Assembly: GCA_017465745.1 (NCBI GenBank)
Contig: JAFTVM010000072.1
Coordinates: 1-53,295 of the forward strand
DNA length: 53,295 bases
Origin: Oscillospiraceae bacterium
GTDB lineage: Bacteria > Bacillota > Clostridia > Oscillospirales > Oscillospiraceae
Reading direction: 5' to 3'
In this document: in pieces, positions 29,982 to 38,549 of the stretch
How the letters are laid out: each line of letters starts with the position of its first letter
Numbering within the stretch: position 1 is the first letter of the stretch
Position numbers and translations under genes: made by a program
Notes under the pieces: generated by a model
The model's input: only the letters and a program-made list of their open reading frames with translations
Database searches by the model: none
What the model was told of the DNA's origin: nothing

Positions 29982-30686
29982 TCAGGCTTTCTTCAGTTGG
30001 CGGGCCAGGTTTTTGGTGACCTCGGCGCAGCGGTGGGCGGCAATTTTTTCAAAAGTGGGGTAATCCATTTCGGCGGAGTCGTCGGCCTTGTCGGAGATGG
30101 CCCGCAGGATCACAAAGGGAACGCCGTTGCGGTAGGCGGTGTGGGCGATGGCTGCGCCCTCCATCTCGGTGCACAGGGCTTCGCTGACTTCGATGATGTG
30201 TGCCTTCTGATCCTTGCGGCTGACGAACTGATCGCCGCTGGCCACCCGGCCCGTGCGGGTGTGGCCGGGATTGACTGCTTCGGCGGCGGAAAAGGCGTAG
30301 CCCATCATGGTTTCGTCGGCAGGATAGGTCACGGGCATGCCGGGGACCTTGCCGATGGGATAGCCGAAGGGGGTCGTATCAAAATCATGATACATGGCGT
30401 CGGTGCTGACCACCATGTCGCCGATGTCCAGGTCAGCGCACAGGGAACCGGCGATGCCGGTGTTCACCAGATGGGTCACGCCGTAGACGCTGCACAGGAT
30501 CTGGGCACAGATGGCGGCGTTGACCTTGCCCACGCCGCACTGAACCACCACCACGTCCAGACCTTCCAGAACGCCTGCGTGGAAGGTGGAGCCTGCGTGG
30601 GTAGCGGAGGTCTTGTTTTCAAGCTGGGCCAGGAGGGTCTCCACTTCCTCCTCCATGGCGCCGATAATGCCGAGTTTTGTCATCAT
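29982..30686 (-). CDS. mtnN: 5'-methylthioadenosine/S-adenosylhomocysteine nucleosidase
   Basis: Hydrolyses methylthioadenosine and S-adenosylhomocysteine, removing by-products of SAM use and making S-ribosylhomocysteine for LuxS. The 234 residues begin LGIIGAMEEEVETL, contain VVVQCGVGKVNAA, VNTGIAGSL, and the catalytic end of the fold in EMEGAAIAHTAY and RAISDKAD. It lies nine bases after luxS in one operon, so both steps of the activated methyl cycle are made together. Confidence 0.96.
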   Translation of the reverse strand: MMTKLGIIGAMEEEVETLLAQLENKTSATHAGSTFHAGVLEGLDVVVVQCGVGKVNAAICAQILCSVYGVTHLVNTGIAGSLCADLDIGDMVVSTDAMYHDFDTTPFGYPIGKVPGMPVTYPADETMMGYAFSAAEAVNPGHTRTGRVASGDQFVSRKDQKAHIIEVSEALCTEMEGAAIAHTAYRNGVPFVILRAISDKADDSAEMDYPTFEKIAAHRCAEVTKNLARQLKKA

Positions 30687-30695
30687 ATTTTCTCC

Positions 30696-31172
30696 TTATT
30701 CGGGGTAGACCAGACGGTCAGGGGTGATATTTCCAAGCAGGGCAGCGTATCTGGCGCCCCAGAAATTGGCCATGGGCAGGTTCATGTCCAGATAATTGCC
30801 GCAGTCGCGCGCAGATGCGCCGGGCACCTCGCCCCGGAAATCCCGGACGAACTCAAAGCAGCCCCGGACCAGATCCACAATATCGGCCGATTCCAGATCG
30901 CCGGCCAGCAGCAGGTAGAAGCCCGTCCGGCAGCCCATGGGGCCGAAATACAGCACCTTTTCCTTCCAGACAGGCTCATTGCGCAGGTAGGTGGCAGCCA
31001 GATGCTCGATGGTGTGCATTTCTGCTGTGTTCATCACCGGCTCATCGTTGGGCTTGGTAACGCGCAGATCGAAGGTGGTGATGGTTTCCGCACCGACGCT
31101 GTCCTTCCGGGACACATACAGACCCGGCTGGAGCTTAATGTGATCGATGGTAAAGCTCGTGATTTTTTCCAT
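30696..31172 (-). CDS. luxS: S-ribosylhomocysteine lyase LuxS
   Basis: Makes homocysteine and DPD, the AI-2 signal precursor. The 158-residue protein has the metal-binding HTIEH (H53, H57) and C124 in RDCGNYLDMNL, and the catalytic Cys81 in MGCRTGF. The start at 31172 has an SD (GAGGTTA) and gives the usual length; the longer open frame overlaps the promoter. It is followed by mtnN. Whether AI-2 is a signal here or only a by-product is not known. Confidence 0.97.
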   Translation of the reverse strand: MEKITSFTIDHIKLQPGLYVSRKDSVGAETITTFDLRVTKPNDEPVMNTAEMHTIEHLAATYLRNEPVWKEKVLYFGPMGCRTGFYLLLAGDLESADIVDLVRGCFEFVRDFRGEVPGASARDCGNYLDMNLPMANFWGARYAALLGNITPDRLVYPE

Positions 31173-31209
31173 ATTTCGTAACCTCTTTGCAGGATTGATT
31201 TTCCATGCT

Positions 31210-31238
31210 ATCATACCCCATCCACCCCTTTTTTGCAA
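31210..31238 (-). promoter_or_regulatory. Promoter of luxS-mtnN
   Basis: On the minus strand TTGCAA (31233-31238) and TATGAT (31210-31215), 17 bases apart. Predicted start near 31203. Confidence 0.75.
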
Positions 31239-31259
31239 GAAAAATCATCGTCCGCACCC

Positions 31260-31289
31260 GGTTGAGCGGTACTCAACCGGCGGTTGAGT
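31260..31289. promoter_or_regulatory. Overlapping palindromes of the GGTTGAG half-site between luxS and the XRE gene
   Basis: Three GGTTGAG units occur at 31260-31266 (plus), 31272-31278 (minus) and 31282-31288 (plus), giving two palindromes that share the middle arm, with spacers of 5 and 3 bases. The divergent XRE regulator is the obvious candidate binder (inference). Confidence 0.6.
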
Positions 31290-31377
31290 AAAAAAATGCC
31301 GCCGCTGAACCAACGCTTGATAGCTTTTTCCGCCATTTTATGGCATGATAGGATCATCGAAACAAGGAGGGATCCAA

Positions 31378-32373
31378 ATGGAACAAACATTGGGAAAACG
31401 GATCGTCGCCCACCGCAAACGCCTGGGACTGACTCAGGATCAGCTGGCGGAGCAGCTGGGCATCACTGCCCAGGCCGTCAGCAAATGGGAAAATGACCAA
31501 TCCTGCCCGGATATCACCATCCTGCCCCGTCTGGCTCAGATTTTCGGCACCACCACCGATGCCCTGCTGGGTATCGAATCGGTACCCGTCCGGGAGGCCG
31601 AGGTCGTCACCGCCAAGACAGATGACGAGCCTGACGGTCTGCACATTCAGACAGGGCCTCTGGAACTCCAGTTCGGCGGTGGCCAAAAGAGCGGCATCAG
31701 CCTGGCCATTCTGATCCTGCTGGTGGGCGGTCTGCTGCTGGCAGGCAATCTGCTGGACTGGCCGGTGAGCTTCTGGGGGCTGCTGTGGCCCTGCGCGCTG
31801 CTGGTGTTCGGTCTCGGAGGACTGTACCCCCGGTTCGGCTTTTTCCGGCTGGGCTGTGTCATCTTCGGCGCCTACTTCCTGGCCGACGAGCTGGAGCTGC
31901 TGCCCGGCATCCTGGGCCGGGAGGTCATCTTCCCGGTGGTTCTGGTGCTCTTCGGCCTGAGTCTGCTGGCAGATACCCTGCGCAAAAAGCGGCCCGGCCG
32001 GTATCACCGCGACGGCATACATACCAGCAGCTTCCAGACCAGTGAAGACGGCTTTGACTTCGAAATCGCCTTCGGCAGCGACAGCCGGGTCATCGACCTG
32101 CCCCGCCTGCAAAGCGGCAGCATCGACTGCGCCTTCGGCGAGATGACGGTGGACCTGTCCGGCTGCGAAGAGGTATCCGCCGGCAGCCATGTCCATGTGG
32201 ACTGCTCCTTCGGCAGCGTGACGCTGCTGGTGCCCCGGCGTTACCGGGCAGAGCCGGCATCGGATACCGCCTTCGGCAATGTGGAAATATCCGGCTGTCC
32301 CGATGAGAACGCCGCACCCATCCGCCTGACCTGCGACGTCAGCTTCGGCACCGTATCTGTGCGCTACATCTGA
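31378..32373 (+). CDS. XRE-family regulator fused to a LiaF-like membrane domain
   Basis: Residues 1-65 form a helix-turn-helix of the XRE type (IVAHRKRLGLTQDQLAEQLG, AVSKWENDQSCPD). A linker leads to three or four hydrophobic segments (about 103-200), then a cytoplasmic or surface beta-rich tail in which FGSD, FGEM, FGSV, FGNV and FGTV recur, like the LiaF/YvqF envelope-stress domain. The design suggests a membrane-tethered regulator sensing wall stress. The SD AAGGAGG favours the start at 31378, giving 331 residues. Neighbouring surface-polymer genes fit that role. Confidence 0.82.
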   Translation: MEQTLGKRIVAHRKRLGLTQDQLAEQLGITAQAVSKWENDQSCPDITILPRLAQIFGTTTDALLGIESVPVREAEVVTAKTDDEPDGLHIQTGPLELQFGGGQKSGISLAILILLVGGLLLAGNLLDWPVSFWGLLWPCALLVFGLGGLYPRFGFFRLGCVIFGAYFLADELELLPGILGREVIFPVVLVLFGLSLLADTLRKKRPGRYHRDGIHTSSFQTSEDGFDFEIAFGSDSRVIDLPRLQSGSIDCAFGEMTVDLSGCEEVSAGSHVHVDCSFGSVTLLVPRRYRAEPASDTAFGNVEISGCPDENAAPIRLTCDVSFGTVSVRYI

Positions 32374-32383
32374 CCACGCCCGG

Positions 32384-32415
32384 TCCGCCAATGGCTTCAT
32401 TGGCGGATTTTCCAT
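32384..32415 (+). terminator. Terminator after the XRE/LiaF-like gene
   Basis: A perfect 10-bp stem TCCGCCAATG/CATTGGCGGA with GCTT loop, then TTTTCC. Confidence 0.88.
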
Positions 32416-32432
32416 TTTCATGGATAAGTGGC

Positions 32433-32461
32433 TTGCATTTTGGCAGCCGCCGGGGTATAAT
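32433..32461 (+). promoter_or_regulatory. Promoter of the deacetylase-like gene
   Basis: TTGCAT (32433-32438) and TATAAT (32456-32461), 17 bases apart. Predicted start near 32468, 27 bases before the ATG. Confidence 0.8.
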
Positions 32462-32494
32462 AAGGTGTAATATCATCGAAAGGCAGGGATAACA

Positions 32495-34390
32495 ATGACA
32501 CCTGAAGAATTCGATATTGATTTCGATTTTGATAAAGAATATGGTTACATCCACAATTCCGGCAAAAACAATGCCGAAGATGACGATTTCGACCTGGACG
32601 CCGCCCTGGCCCGGGAGCTTGGGGCCGATTTCGACGAACTGTTCGAAAAAGAGTACGCCGCCGCCCAGGCTGTTCTGAACACCGAGCCAGTCCCCGAGGA
32701 GAAGGCTGCCGAAGCCGCCCCTGCGGACGGCCCCGATCAGCCCCGGCTGTTCACCGACTTCGCTGAATTTGACGACGACGAAGACGCGGAAGAGGCATCC
32801 CTGGACGAGGATGCAGCGGATGCTGACATGGAGGCGCTCTTTGCCGCTGCCGGTACGGATCAGGAATCTGCAGAGGAAGCAGGATCCGCTGAAAACGAAA
32901 ACGCGCCCGCAGAGGAACCCCGTTTTGTCCGCCGGGAACGCCGTCCCGCCAAAAAAGGGCTGGATCTGGGCGCCATGGCCGAAAAGATCGACCTGCAGGG
33001 CATCGGCGAGAAGTGCGCCGCCGCCGGCGCCGTCATCGCGCACAATGCCGGAAATTTTGTGGACGCGCTGAAGGAATGCAGGCCCGGCCACATGGACAAG
33101 AAGCAGAAGCGCCGCTTCAAGAACGATGTGCTGCCCGTCCTCATCGGCGGCGCCGCGTTCGTGCTGTGTCTGGTGTTTATCATCGGATCCGTGACCCGCG
33201 CCATTGGCTCCGAAGAACGCCAGGCCGAAGCCCTCCGGGAATCCATGGCGCAGGCGGAACAGGAAGCTGCCGCCGCAGCCGAGATCCGGAATGTCCTGAA
33301 CACCGCTTCCATCCAGGCTGCCGGTTATGATTATCAGGCCGCCATCAATACCATCGACAGCTACAAGACCGCTGACCGGGAGTTGACCGACGAGATGGCA
33401 GCCGCCCGTTCCCAGTATGCCGCGGCCATGACGGATCTGGTGGTTTGGGACGATCCCGCCGCCATTCCCAACCTGTCCTTCCATGTGCTGATTGAGGACT
33501 CCGTCCGGGCCTATGCCGACGACAGCAACGCTGCGTCCTACCGTGAGAAATTCGTCACCACCCACCAGTTCTCCCAGATCCTGGAGCAGCTTTATCAGAA
33601 CGGTTATGTTCTGGTGAATCTGGACAGCTGCATCACCGAGAATACCGGCGCCGACGGCAAGATCACCTGCACCACCAAGCCCATCTATCTGCCCTCCGGC
33701 AAGACCCCCATCATGATCACCGAGACCCTGGTCAATTACTTCAATTACATGACCGACGGCGACGGTGACGGTGCTCCCGATGCCCAGGGCGCCGGCTTTG
33801 CCAGCCGGCTGGTCATCAGCGGCGGCGAGATCAAGGCTGAGTACATCGACGCCGACGGCCAGACCCACGTGGGTAACTACGATCTGGTTCCCATTCTCGA
33901 CAGCTTCATCAGCGCTCATCCCGACTTCTCCTACCGCGGCGCCCGGGCCATCCTGGCCGTCACCGGTGACGAGGGCGTGTTCGGCTGGCGCACCAACACC
34001 GATGCCAGCCTGGCTGACGGCGCCAGGGACGTGGTGGAAGTGCTGCGGGCCAATGGCTATCAGATCGCCTGTAACTCCTTCGCCAACCTGGACTACAGCG
34101 GCAGTACCTCCATTGATCAGATCAACAATGACATGAACCAGTGGGCCACCAAGATCGCCCCCATCGTCGGCGATGTGGACATCATGGTCATCGCCAAGGG
34201 CAGTGCCATCAAGACCCGCGGCGGCGGCTTCACCGCCATGGAGGCAGCCGGCTTCCGCTACATCATCGACTCCACCGGCACCGCCGGCGGCGAGCTGACC
34301 AGTGAGTACTTCCACCAGCACCGCGTCATGGTCACCGGCAACAATCTGGATACCGACGTCTACGACGCCTACTTCACCCTGACGGATTAA
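32495..34390 (+). CDS. Membrane-anchored polysaccharide-deacetylase-like protein
   Basis: 631 residues: a long acidic, Ala/Glu-rich cytoplasmic region (1-140), a basic stretch, one membrane helix (about 212-234), a coiled-coil-like segment (240-300), then an extracellular domain (about 320-631). That domain resembles clostridial deacetylase-like proteins by NLSFHVLIED, FSQILEQLYQNGYVLVNLDS, HPDFSYRGARAILAVTGDEG and DVVEVLRANGYQIACNS (assigned from memory). The TFDDG catalytic motif of true NodB-type deacetylases is not seen, so enzyme activity is doubtful. It is transcribed alone. Confidence 0.65.
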   Translation: MTPEEFDIDFDFDKEYGYIHNSGKNNAEDDDFDLDAALARELGADFDELFEKEYAAAQAVLNTEPVPEEKAAEAAPADGPDQPRLFTDFAEFDDDEDAEEASLDEDAADADMEALFAAAGTDQESAEEAGSAENENAPAEEPRFVRRERRPAKKGLDLGAMAEKIDLQGIGEKCAAAGAVIAHNAGNFVDALKECRPGHMDKKQKRRFKNDVLPVLIGGAAFVLCLVFIIGSVTRAIGSEERQAEALRESMAQAEQEAAAAAEIRNVLNTASIQAAGYDYQAAINTIDSYKTADRELTDEMAAARSQYAAAMTDLVVWDDPAAIPNLSFHVLIEDSVRAYADDSNAASYREKFVTTHQFSQILEQLYQNGYVLVNLDSCITENTGADGKITCTTKPIYLPSGKTPIMITETLVNYFNYMTDGDGDGAPDAQGAGFASRLVISGGEIKAEYIDADGQTHVGNYDLVPILDSFISAHPDFSYRGARAILAVTGDEGVFGWRTNTDASLADGARDVVEVLRANGYQIACNSFANLDYSGSTSIDQINNDMNQWATKIAPIVGDVDIMVIAKGSAIKTRGGGFTAMEAAGFRYIIDSTGTAGGELTSEYFHQHRVMVTGNNLDTDVYDAYFTLTD

Positions 34391-34407
34391 GAATCCCTTA
34401 ATTTGAT

Positions 34408-34439
34408 ATGTGCGCCGGATTTTTCCGGCGCACATTTTT
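34408..34439 (+). terminator. Terminator after the deacetylase-like gene
   Basis: A perfect 12-bp stem (34408-34419, 34424-34435) followed by TTTT. Confidence 0.92.
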
Positions 34440-34507
34440 ATTTGTTTATATTTGGTTCACAATCACCCGTTATGATTGCATTATTCCAAGAATCCGAGGC
34501 ATACCCC

Positions 34508-35995
34508 ATGACAATAACAAAACACAAACGATACATCCTCTCCACCACCCTGGCGGTTGTCTTTCTGGCCATCTCCTGGCTGCTCTACCATGCGGCAGAC
34601 TGGTTCGTGGACACCTATGGCCGCATCGGCTTCGACGCCATTCTCTTCACCATCACCTCCGACCTGGGAGGCACTTCCTCCAGCCTGGTGATCGACTATC
34701 TGGCAGAAGGTTTTCTTCCTGCTGTTCTGTGGACAGCAGGAACAGGGTTTACCCTGTTCGTTCTGCCGCGGCTGCTGAAGCATCACCGGCAGAGTCTGTC
34801 CGTTACCCTGTGTCTGCTTCTGTGCTTCTGCCTGCTGGGCTGCGCCGCATGGAACACGGAACTGGATGATTATATCCTCAGCGAAAACCGCAGCAGCGAC
34901 ATCTACGAAAACCACTACGTCGACCCCGCCCATGCATCCATCACCTTCCCGGCGGAAAAGTGGAATCTGATCTACATCTTCCTGGAGTCCATGGAGACCA
35001 GCTATCTGGCAAAGGAGCAGGGCGGCGCCATGGCGGAGAATCTGATCCCGGAGCTTTATGACATCGCCCGGGAAAACGTGAATTTCTCCCACAACACCGA
35101 CGTGGGCGGCTTCCACTGCATCAACGGCGCCACCTGGACCATCGGTGCCATGGTATCCCAGACTGCAGGCATCCCCCTGAAGACCCCCACGGCGGATGTG
35201 AATAAGTACGGCCGGGCGGGCGAAGCTTTTCTCCCCGGCGTCACCAGCCTGACGGATGTGCTTCACGAAGCCGGTTACTACCAGGCGCTGATGGTTGGCT
35301 CCGATGTGGCCTTCGGCGGCCGGGAGGCCTACTTCAGCCAGCACGGCATGGACGCCATTTATGACATCCGCACCGCCTGGGCCGACGGAATCGTCCCCGA
35401 CAAGTATTTCGTCTGGTGGGGCATGGAAGACCTGCATCTGTTTGAATACGCCAGGCAGGAACTGACCGAGATCGCACAGAGGGAGCAGCCCTTCGCCTTT
35501 ACCATGCTGACGGTGGACACCCACCATGTGGGCGGCTACCAGTGTGAATATTGTCAGGAAAGCACCTCCGGCGAGACCTACGACCAGTCCATCTCCTGCT
35601 CCAGCCGCCAGGTCGCTGCGTTCCTGGAATGGATCCAGCAGCAGCCTTTCTATGAGAACACCACCGTGGTCATTGTCGGTGATCACGAATCCATGGACAA
35701 CGGCTATTTCACCCGTATGACAGATCCGGACTACCAGCGGATGGTCTACAACTGCTTCATCAATGCGGCCGCAGAACCCGGCAACACCCAAAACCGGACA
35801 TTTGCCGCTGTAGACCTCTTCCCCACCACCCTGGCAAGCCTGGGCTGTCAGATCGAGGGCGAGCGTCTGGGCCTGGGCACCAACCTCTTCTCTGACACGC
35901 CCACCCTGGCCGAGGAACTGGGCATCCTGGGCTTTGAGACAGAGCTCGCCATGGCGTCGGAGTATTACGAAAACGTATTCTACAACGAAAAATGA
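34508..35995 (+). CDS. MdoB/LtaS-like phosphoglycerol transferase
   Basis: A 495-residue membrane enzyme of the alkaline-phosphatase superfamily. Three hydrophobic segments (about 8-29, 66-88, 96-114) precede an extracellular catalytic domain: IFLESMETSY with the first metal ligand, the nucleophile region NGATWTIGAMVSQTAGIPL (Thr), MLTVDTHHVGGY and VIVGDHESMDN. The WTIGAMVSQ pattern is closer to MdoB/OpgB than to lipoteichoic-acid synthase, and there are fewer helices than in LtaS. It should transfer phosphoglycerol to a surface glycan or lipid. GAGG before the ATG favours this start. Confidence 0.82.
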   Translation: MTITKHKRYILSTTLAVVFLAISWLLYHAADWFVDTYGRIGFDAILFTITSDLGGTSSSLVIDYLAEGFLPAVLWTAGTGFTLFVLPRLLKHHRQSLSVTLCLLLCFCLLGCAAWNTELDDYILSENRSSDIYENHYVDPAHASITFPAEKWNLIYIFLESMETSYLAKEQGGAMAENLIPELYDIARENVNFSHNTDVGGFHCINGATWTIGAMVSQTAGIPLKTPTADVNKYGRAGEAFLPGVTSLTDVLHEAGYYQALMVGSDVAFGGREAYFSQHGMDAIYDIRTAWADGIVPDKYFVWWGMEDLHLFEYARQELTEIAQREQPFAFTMLTVDTHHVGGYQCEYCQESTSGETYDQSISCSSRQVAAFLEWIQQQPFYENTTVVIVGDHESMDNGYFTRMTDPDYQRMVYNCFINAAAEPGNTQNRTFAAVDLFPTTLASLGCQIEGERLGLGTNLFSDTPTLAEELGILGFETELAMASEYYENVFYNEK

Positions 35996-35998
35996 TCG

Positions 35999-36026
35999 AA
36001 TCCCCGGTCACACCGACCGGGGATTT
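35999..36026 (+). terminator. Terminator after the phosphoglycerol transferase gene
   Basis: A perfect 11-bp stem AATCCCCGGTC/GACCGGGGATT around ACACC, ending in TTT. Confidence 0.85.
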
Positions 36027-36068
36027 CAAACTTATAGTTGTGGTTATCGCTTCGCTTCATTTGCCTTG

Positions 36069-36095
36069 TAGGGGTGGGCACAAGACCCGCCCCTA
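36069..36095. repeat. Short palindromic repeat unit
   Basis: TAGGGGTGGG and CCCGCCCCTA form a stem around CACAAGA. It resembles part of a dispersed GC-rich repeat frequent in gut Ruminococcaceae (from memory). It lies in non-coding DNA between two terminators (36027-36140), where nothing else is seen. Confidence 0.5.
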
Positions 36096-36140
36096 GGAAT
36101 TGTATTTTATGATGTACAGTAAACTTCAATTCATCCACGC

Positions 36141-36173
36141 AAAAACACCCCGCAGGGCTGACCTGCGGGGTGT
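36141..36173 (-). terminator. Terminator of the feo operon
   Basis: A perfect 12-bp stem (36145-36156, 36162-36173); on the minus strand it is followed by TTTTTGCG. Confidence 0.9.
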
Positions 36174-36192
36174 CTCATTTTACTTGTCAGCG

Positions 36193-36360
36193 TCAGCCGT
36201 TACAGCCGCCGCAGCAGGAGGAACCATCCTTGCAGTGGGGACAGGTCTTGCTGTCGGGGCAGCCGATGCATTTCTGACCGCTCTTTCTCGCCTTCCAGAT
36301 ATACCAGGACGCACCAGACAGGATCGCCAGGATCACTGCGATGAGGATGATGTTCTCCAC
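36193..36360 (-). CDS. FeoB-associated Cys-rich membrane protein
   Basis: A 55-residue protein read from a GTG start (36358-36360) with AAGGAG eight bases upstream. One membrane helix (about 3-23, ENIILIAVILAILSGAS) is followed by a basic turn and a Cys-rich tail: C31, C34, C40, C43, C49, C50, C53. This matches the small proteins usually coded after feoB; a role in iron delivery or FeoB stability has been proposed but not settled. It follows feoB by 12 bases. Confidence 0.9.
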   Translation of the reverse strand: MENIILIAVILAILSGASWYIWKARKSGQKCIGCPDSKTCPHCKDGSSCCGGCNG

Positions 36361-36372
36361 TGGGCACGCTCC

Positions 36373-38403
36373 TTACTTGCCGGACAGGGCGTACTCGCTC
36401 TTCAGCTCACGATTGGTCTTGGCGATCAGATATACCACGATACCGACCATGACAGCCACGGCGATGAGACCGGGGACGAAGCCTCCGCCCAGGGAACCGG
36501 TGGTGATCAGGGTGCCGATCTGGTAGACCAGGAAGCCGATGGTGTAGCCGGTGCCCAGCTGCAGAGCGATGCCGCCCCACAGCCACTTCTTCTGCTTGAT
36601 CTCAGCGTTCATGGCGCCGATGGCAGCGAAGCAGGGGGGAGTGAACAGGTTAAACATCAGGTAAGCCAGCGCAGCGACCTTGGTGATGCCGAAGATGGCA
36701 GCAACCTCGGTGCCGGCGCCTTCCATCAGCTCCAGCGCATCGGTATCGATCAGGTTGGAGATGCCGTAGCAGACAGCCAGGGTGCCGACAACGTTCTCCT
36801 TGGCAATGAAGCCGGTGACAGCGGCAGCAGCCAGCTGCCATGCGGAGATGCCGATGACGGGAACCAGCAGAGCGGCGATGGGGTTAGCAATGGTAGCCAG
36901 GATGGAGGTATTCTCCATGCCCTCTTCCACCAGCTGGAAGTTCCAGTTGAAGGACTGCATGATGAACACGATGGCGTTGCACAGCAGGATGATGGTACCA
37001 GCCTTGACGATGTAAGCCCAGCCGCGGGAGCACATATCCATGAAGGCACGCTTCAGAGAGGGAGTCTTGTACTCGGGCAGTTCGATGATGAAGAAGGACT
37101 TGCGGTTCTTGTGACCGGCGATCTTGCCGACCAGCAGTGCGCCCAGCAGGATCAGCACGATGCCTGCGAAGTACATCAGGGTACCCACCCACTCAGCGCC
37201 CTCGAAGAAGGCACCGGCGAACAGGGCGATGACGGGCAGCTTGGCGCCGCAGGGCATGAAGGGGGTCAGCATAGCGGTGGCATTGCGTTCCCGCTCGTTG
37301 CGGATGGTACGGGCAGCCATAACGCCGGGGATGGCGCAGCCGGTGCCAATGATGAAGGGGATAACGGACTTGCCGGACAGGCCCACCTTCTTGAAGATGG
37401 GATCCAGGACCACGGTGGCACGTGCCATGTAGCCACAGTCCTCCAGCAGGGAGATCAGGAAGTACATGACCATGACCAGGGGCAGGAAGCCGACGACAGC
37501 GCTGACGCCGCCGATGATGCCTTCCGTCAGCAGGGCAACCAGGAAGGGATTGCCGCCCTCCAGCAGACCTGCGACCCACTCCTTGAAGGTGTCGATCAGG
37601 GTGACCAGACCGGGAATGGCCAGACCGCTTTCAAACTCATAGCCCTCGGCGATCCAGGGACCCACCCATGCCTGGGAGATCTGGAACACCAGGAACATGA
37701 TGGCAGCGAAGATCACGATGCCGCCCACGGGGTTGGTCAGGACAGCGTCGATGGCGTCCTGGAAGTTCTTATCTCTGGTCAGGACCTTACGGGTCTCCAC
37801 CTTGGAGACGATCTTGTTGACAAACTCGAAGCGCTTACGGTCAGCAGCTTCGACGACCTTCTTGTCGGTCAGGTCGATATCGCCCTGGGTGTAGGGAGCC
37901 TTCTGGGTCTGACCCTTCAGGGCAGCGGCAGCCTTGACCACCTCGGCCAGGCCTTCACCGGTGGTGGAGGTGGTGTCCACAACAGGGCAGTTCAGCGCCT
38001 CGGACAGGGCTGCCACATCGATCTTGGTCTGCTTCTTATTGTTGATGTCGTGCTTGTTCAGGGCGACAACAACGGGAACGCCCAGCTCCAGCAGCTGGGT
38101 GGTGAAGAACAGAGAGCGGCTCAGATTGGTGGCGTCCACAATGTTGATGATGGCGTCGGGGTTCTCGTTCTTGACGTAGGCGCTGGTGATGCTCTCTTCA
38201 GAAGTGAAGGGAGACATGGAGTAAGCGCCGGGCAGGTCAACGGCCACCAGCTCGGCACCGCCTGCGTAATTCTTCTTGATCAGCGCTTCCTTTTTCTCAA
38301 CGGTGACACCGGCCCAGTTGCCGACCTTTTCGTTGCGGCCGGTCAGGGCATTGTACATGGTGGTCTTGCCGCTGTTGGGATTGCCCGCAAAAGCAATTCT
38401 CAT
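36373..38403 (-). CDS. feoB: FeoB ferrous iron transporter
   Basis: Membrane Fe(II) transporter with an N-terminal G protein. The 676 residues start with the P-loop GNPNSGKTTMYN (7-18), then VDLPGAYSMSP (G3) and ALNKHDI (G4, in NKHD). The membrane part has two Gate domains, with GFLPLVMVMYFLISLLEDCGYMARA and CGAKLPVI. SD AGGAGG precedes the start. It follows feoA after a 146-base structured gap and precedes the Cys-rich partner, an iron-regulated operon. Confidence 0.97.
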   Translation of the reverse strand: MRIAFAGNPNSGKTTMYNALTGRNEKVGNWAGVTVEKKEALIKKNYAGGAELVAVDLPGAYSMSPFTSEESITSAYVKNENPDAIINIVDATNLSRSLFFTTQLLELGVPVVVALNKHDINNKKQTKIDVAALSEALNCPVVDTTSTTGEGLAEVVKAAAALKGQTQKAPYTQGDIDLTDKKVVEAADRKRFEFVNKIVSKVETRKVLTRDKNFQDAIDAVLTNPVGGIVIFAAIMFLVFQISQAWVGPWIAEGYEFESGLAIPGLVTLIDTFKEWVAGLLEGGNPFLVALLTEGIIGGVSAVVGFLPLVMVMYFLISLLEDCGYMARATVVLDPIFKKVGLSGKSVIPFIIGTGCAIPGVMAARTIRNERERNATAMLTPFMPCGAKLPVIALFAGAFFEGAEWVGTLMYFAGIVLILLGALLVGKIAGHKNRKSFFIIELPEYKTPSLKRAFMDMCSRGWAYIVKAGTIILLCNAIVFIMQSFNWNFQLVEEGMENTSILATIANPIAALLVPVIGISAWQLAAAAVTGFIAKENVVGTLAVCYGISNLIDTDALELMEGAGTEVAAIFGITKVAALAYLMFNLFTPPCFAAIGAMNAEIKQKKWLWGGIALQLGTGYTIGFLVYQIGTLITTGSLGGGFVPGLIAVAVMVGIVVYLIAKTNRELKSEYALSGK

Positions 38404-38432
38404 GTTTGGGTTCCTCCTATTTTCGATTTTCT

Positions 38433-38510
38433 TTCCGGTTACCGGAAGCTAACTTATTATCTTTGATAAACTGCGGAAGCCATGCCGCCGCAGGTTATCG
38501 AAGGCTAACT
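38433..38510 (-). promoter_or_regulatory. Structured feoA-feoB intergenic region
   Basis: Three elements: a palindrome TTCCGGT-T-ACCGGAA (38433-38447); an 11-base copy of part of the feo operator, GGAAGCTAACT, at 38444-38454, in the opposite orientation; and a 12-bp hairpin (38465-38476, 38488-38499, one mismatch). The hairpin has no T tail and may stabilise or process the mRNA between feoA and feoB. Confidence 0.5.
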
Positions 38511-38549
38511 CATTGACTAAGACAACAGGCAGCTCTGTTGCCGTCATTA

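Noticed and set aside
36027-36140. Possible small gene between two terminators
   Set aside because: No SD-linked start or recognisable product; the stretch is explained by a palindromic repeat unit and spacer DNA.
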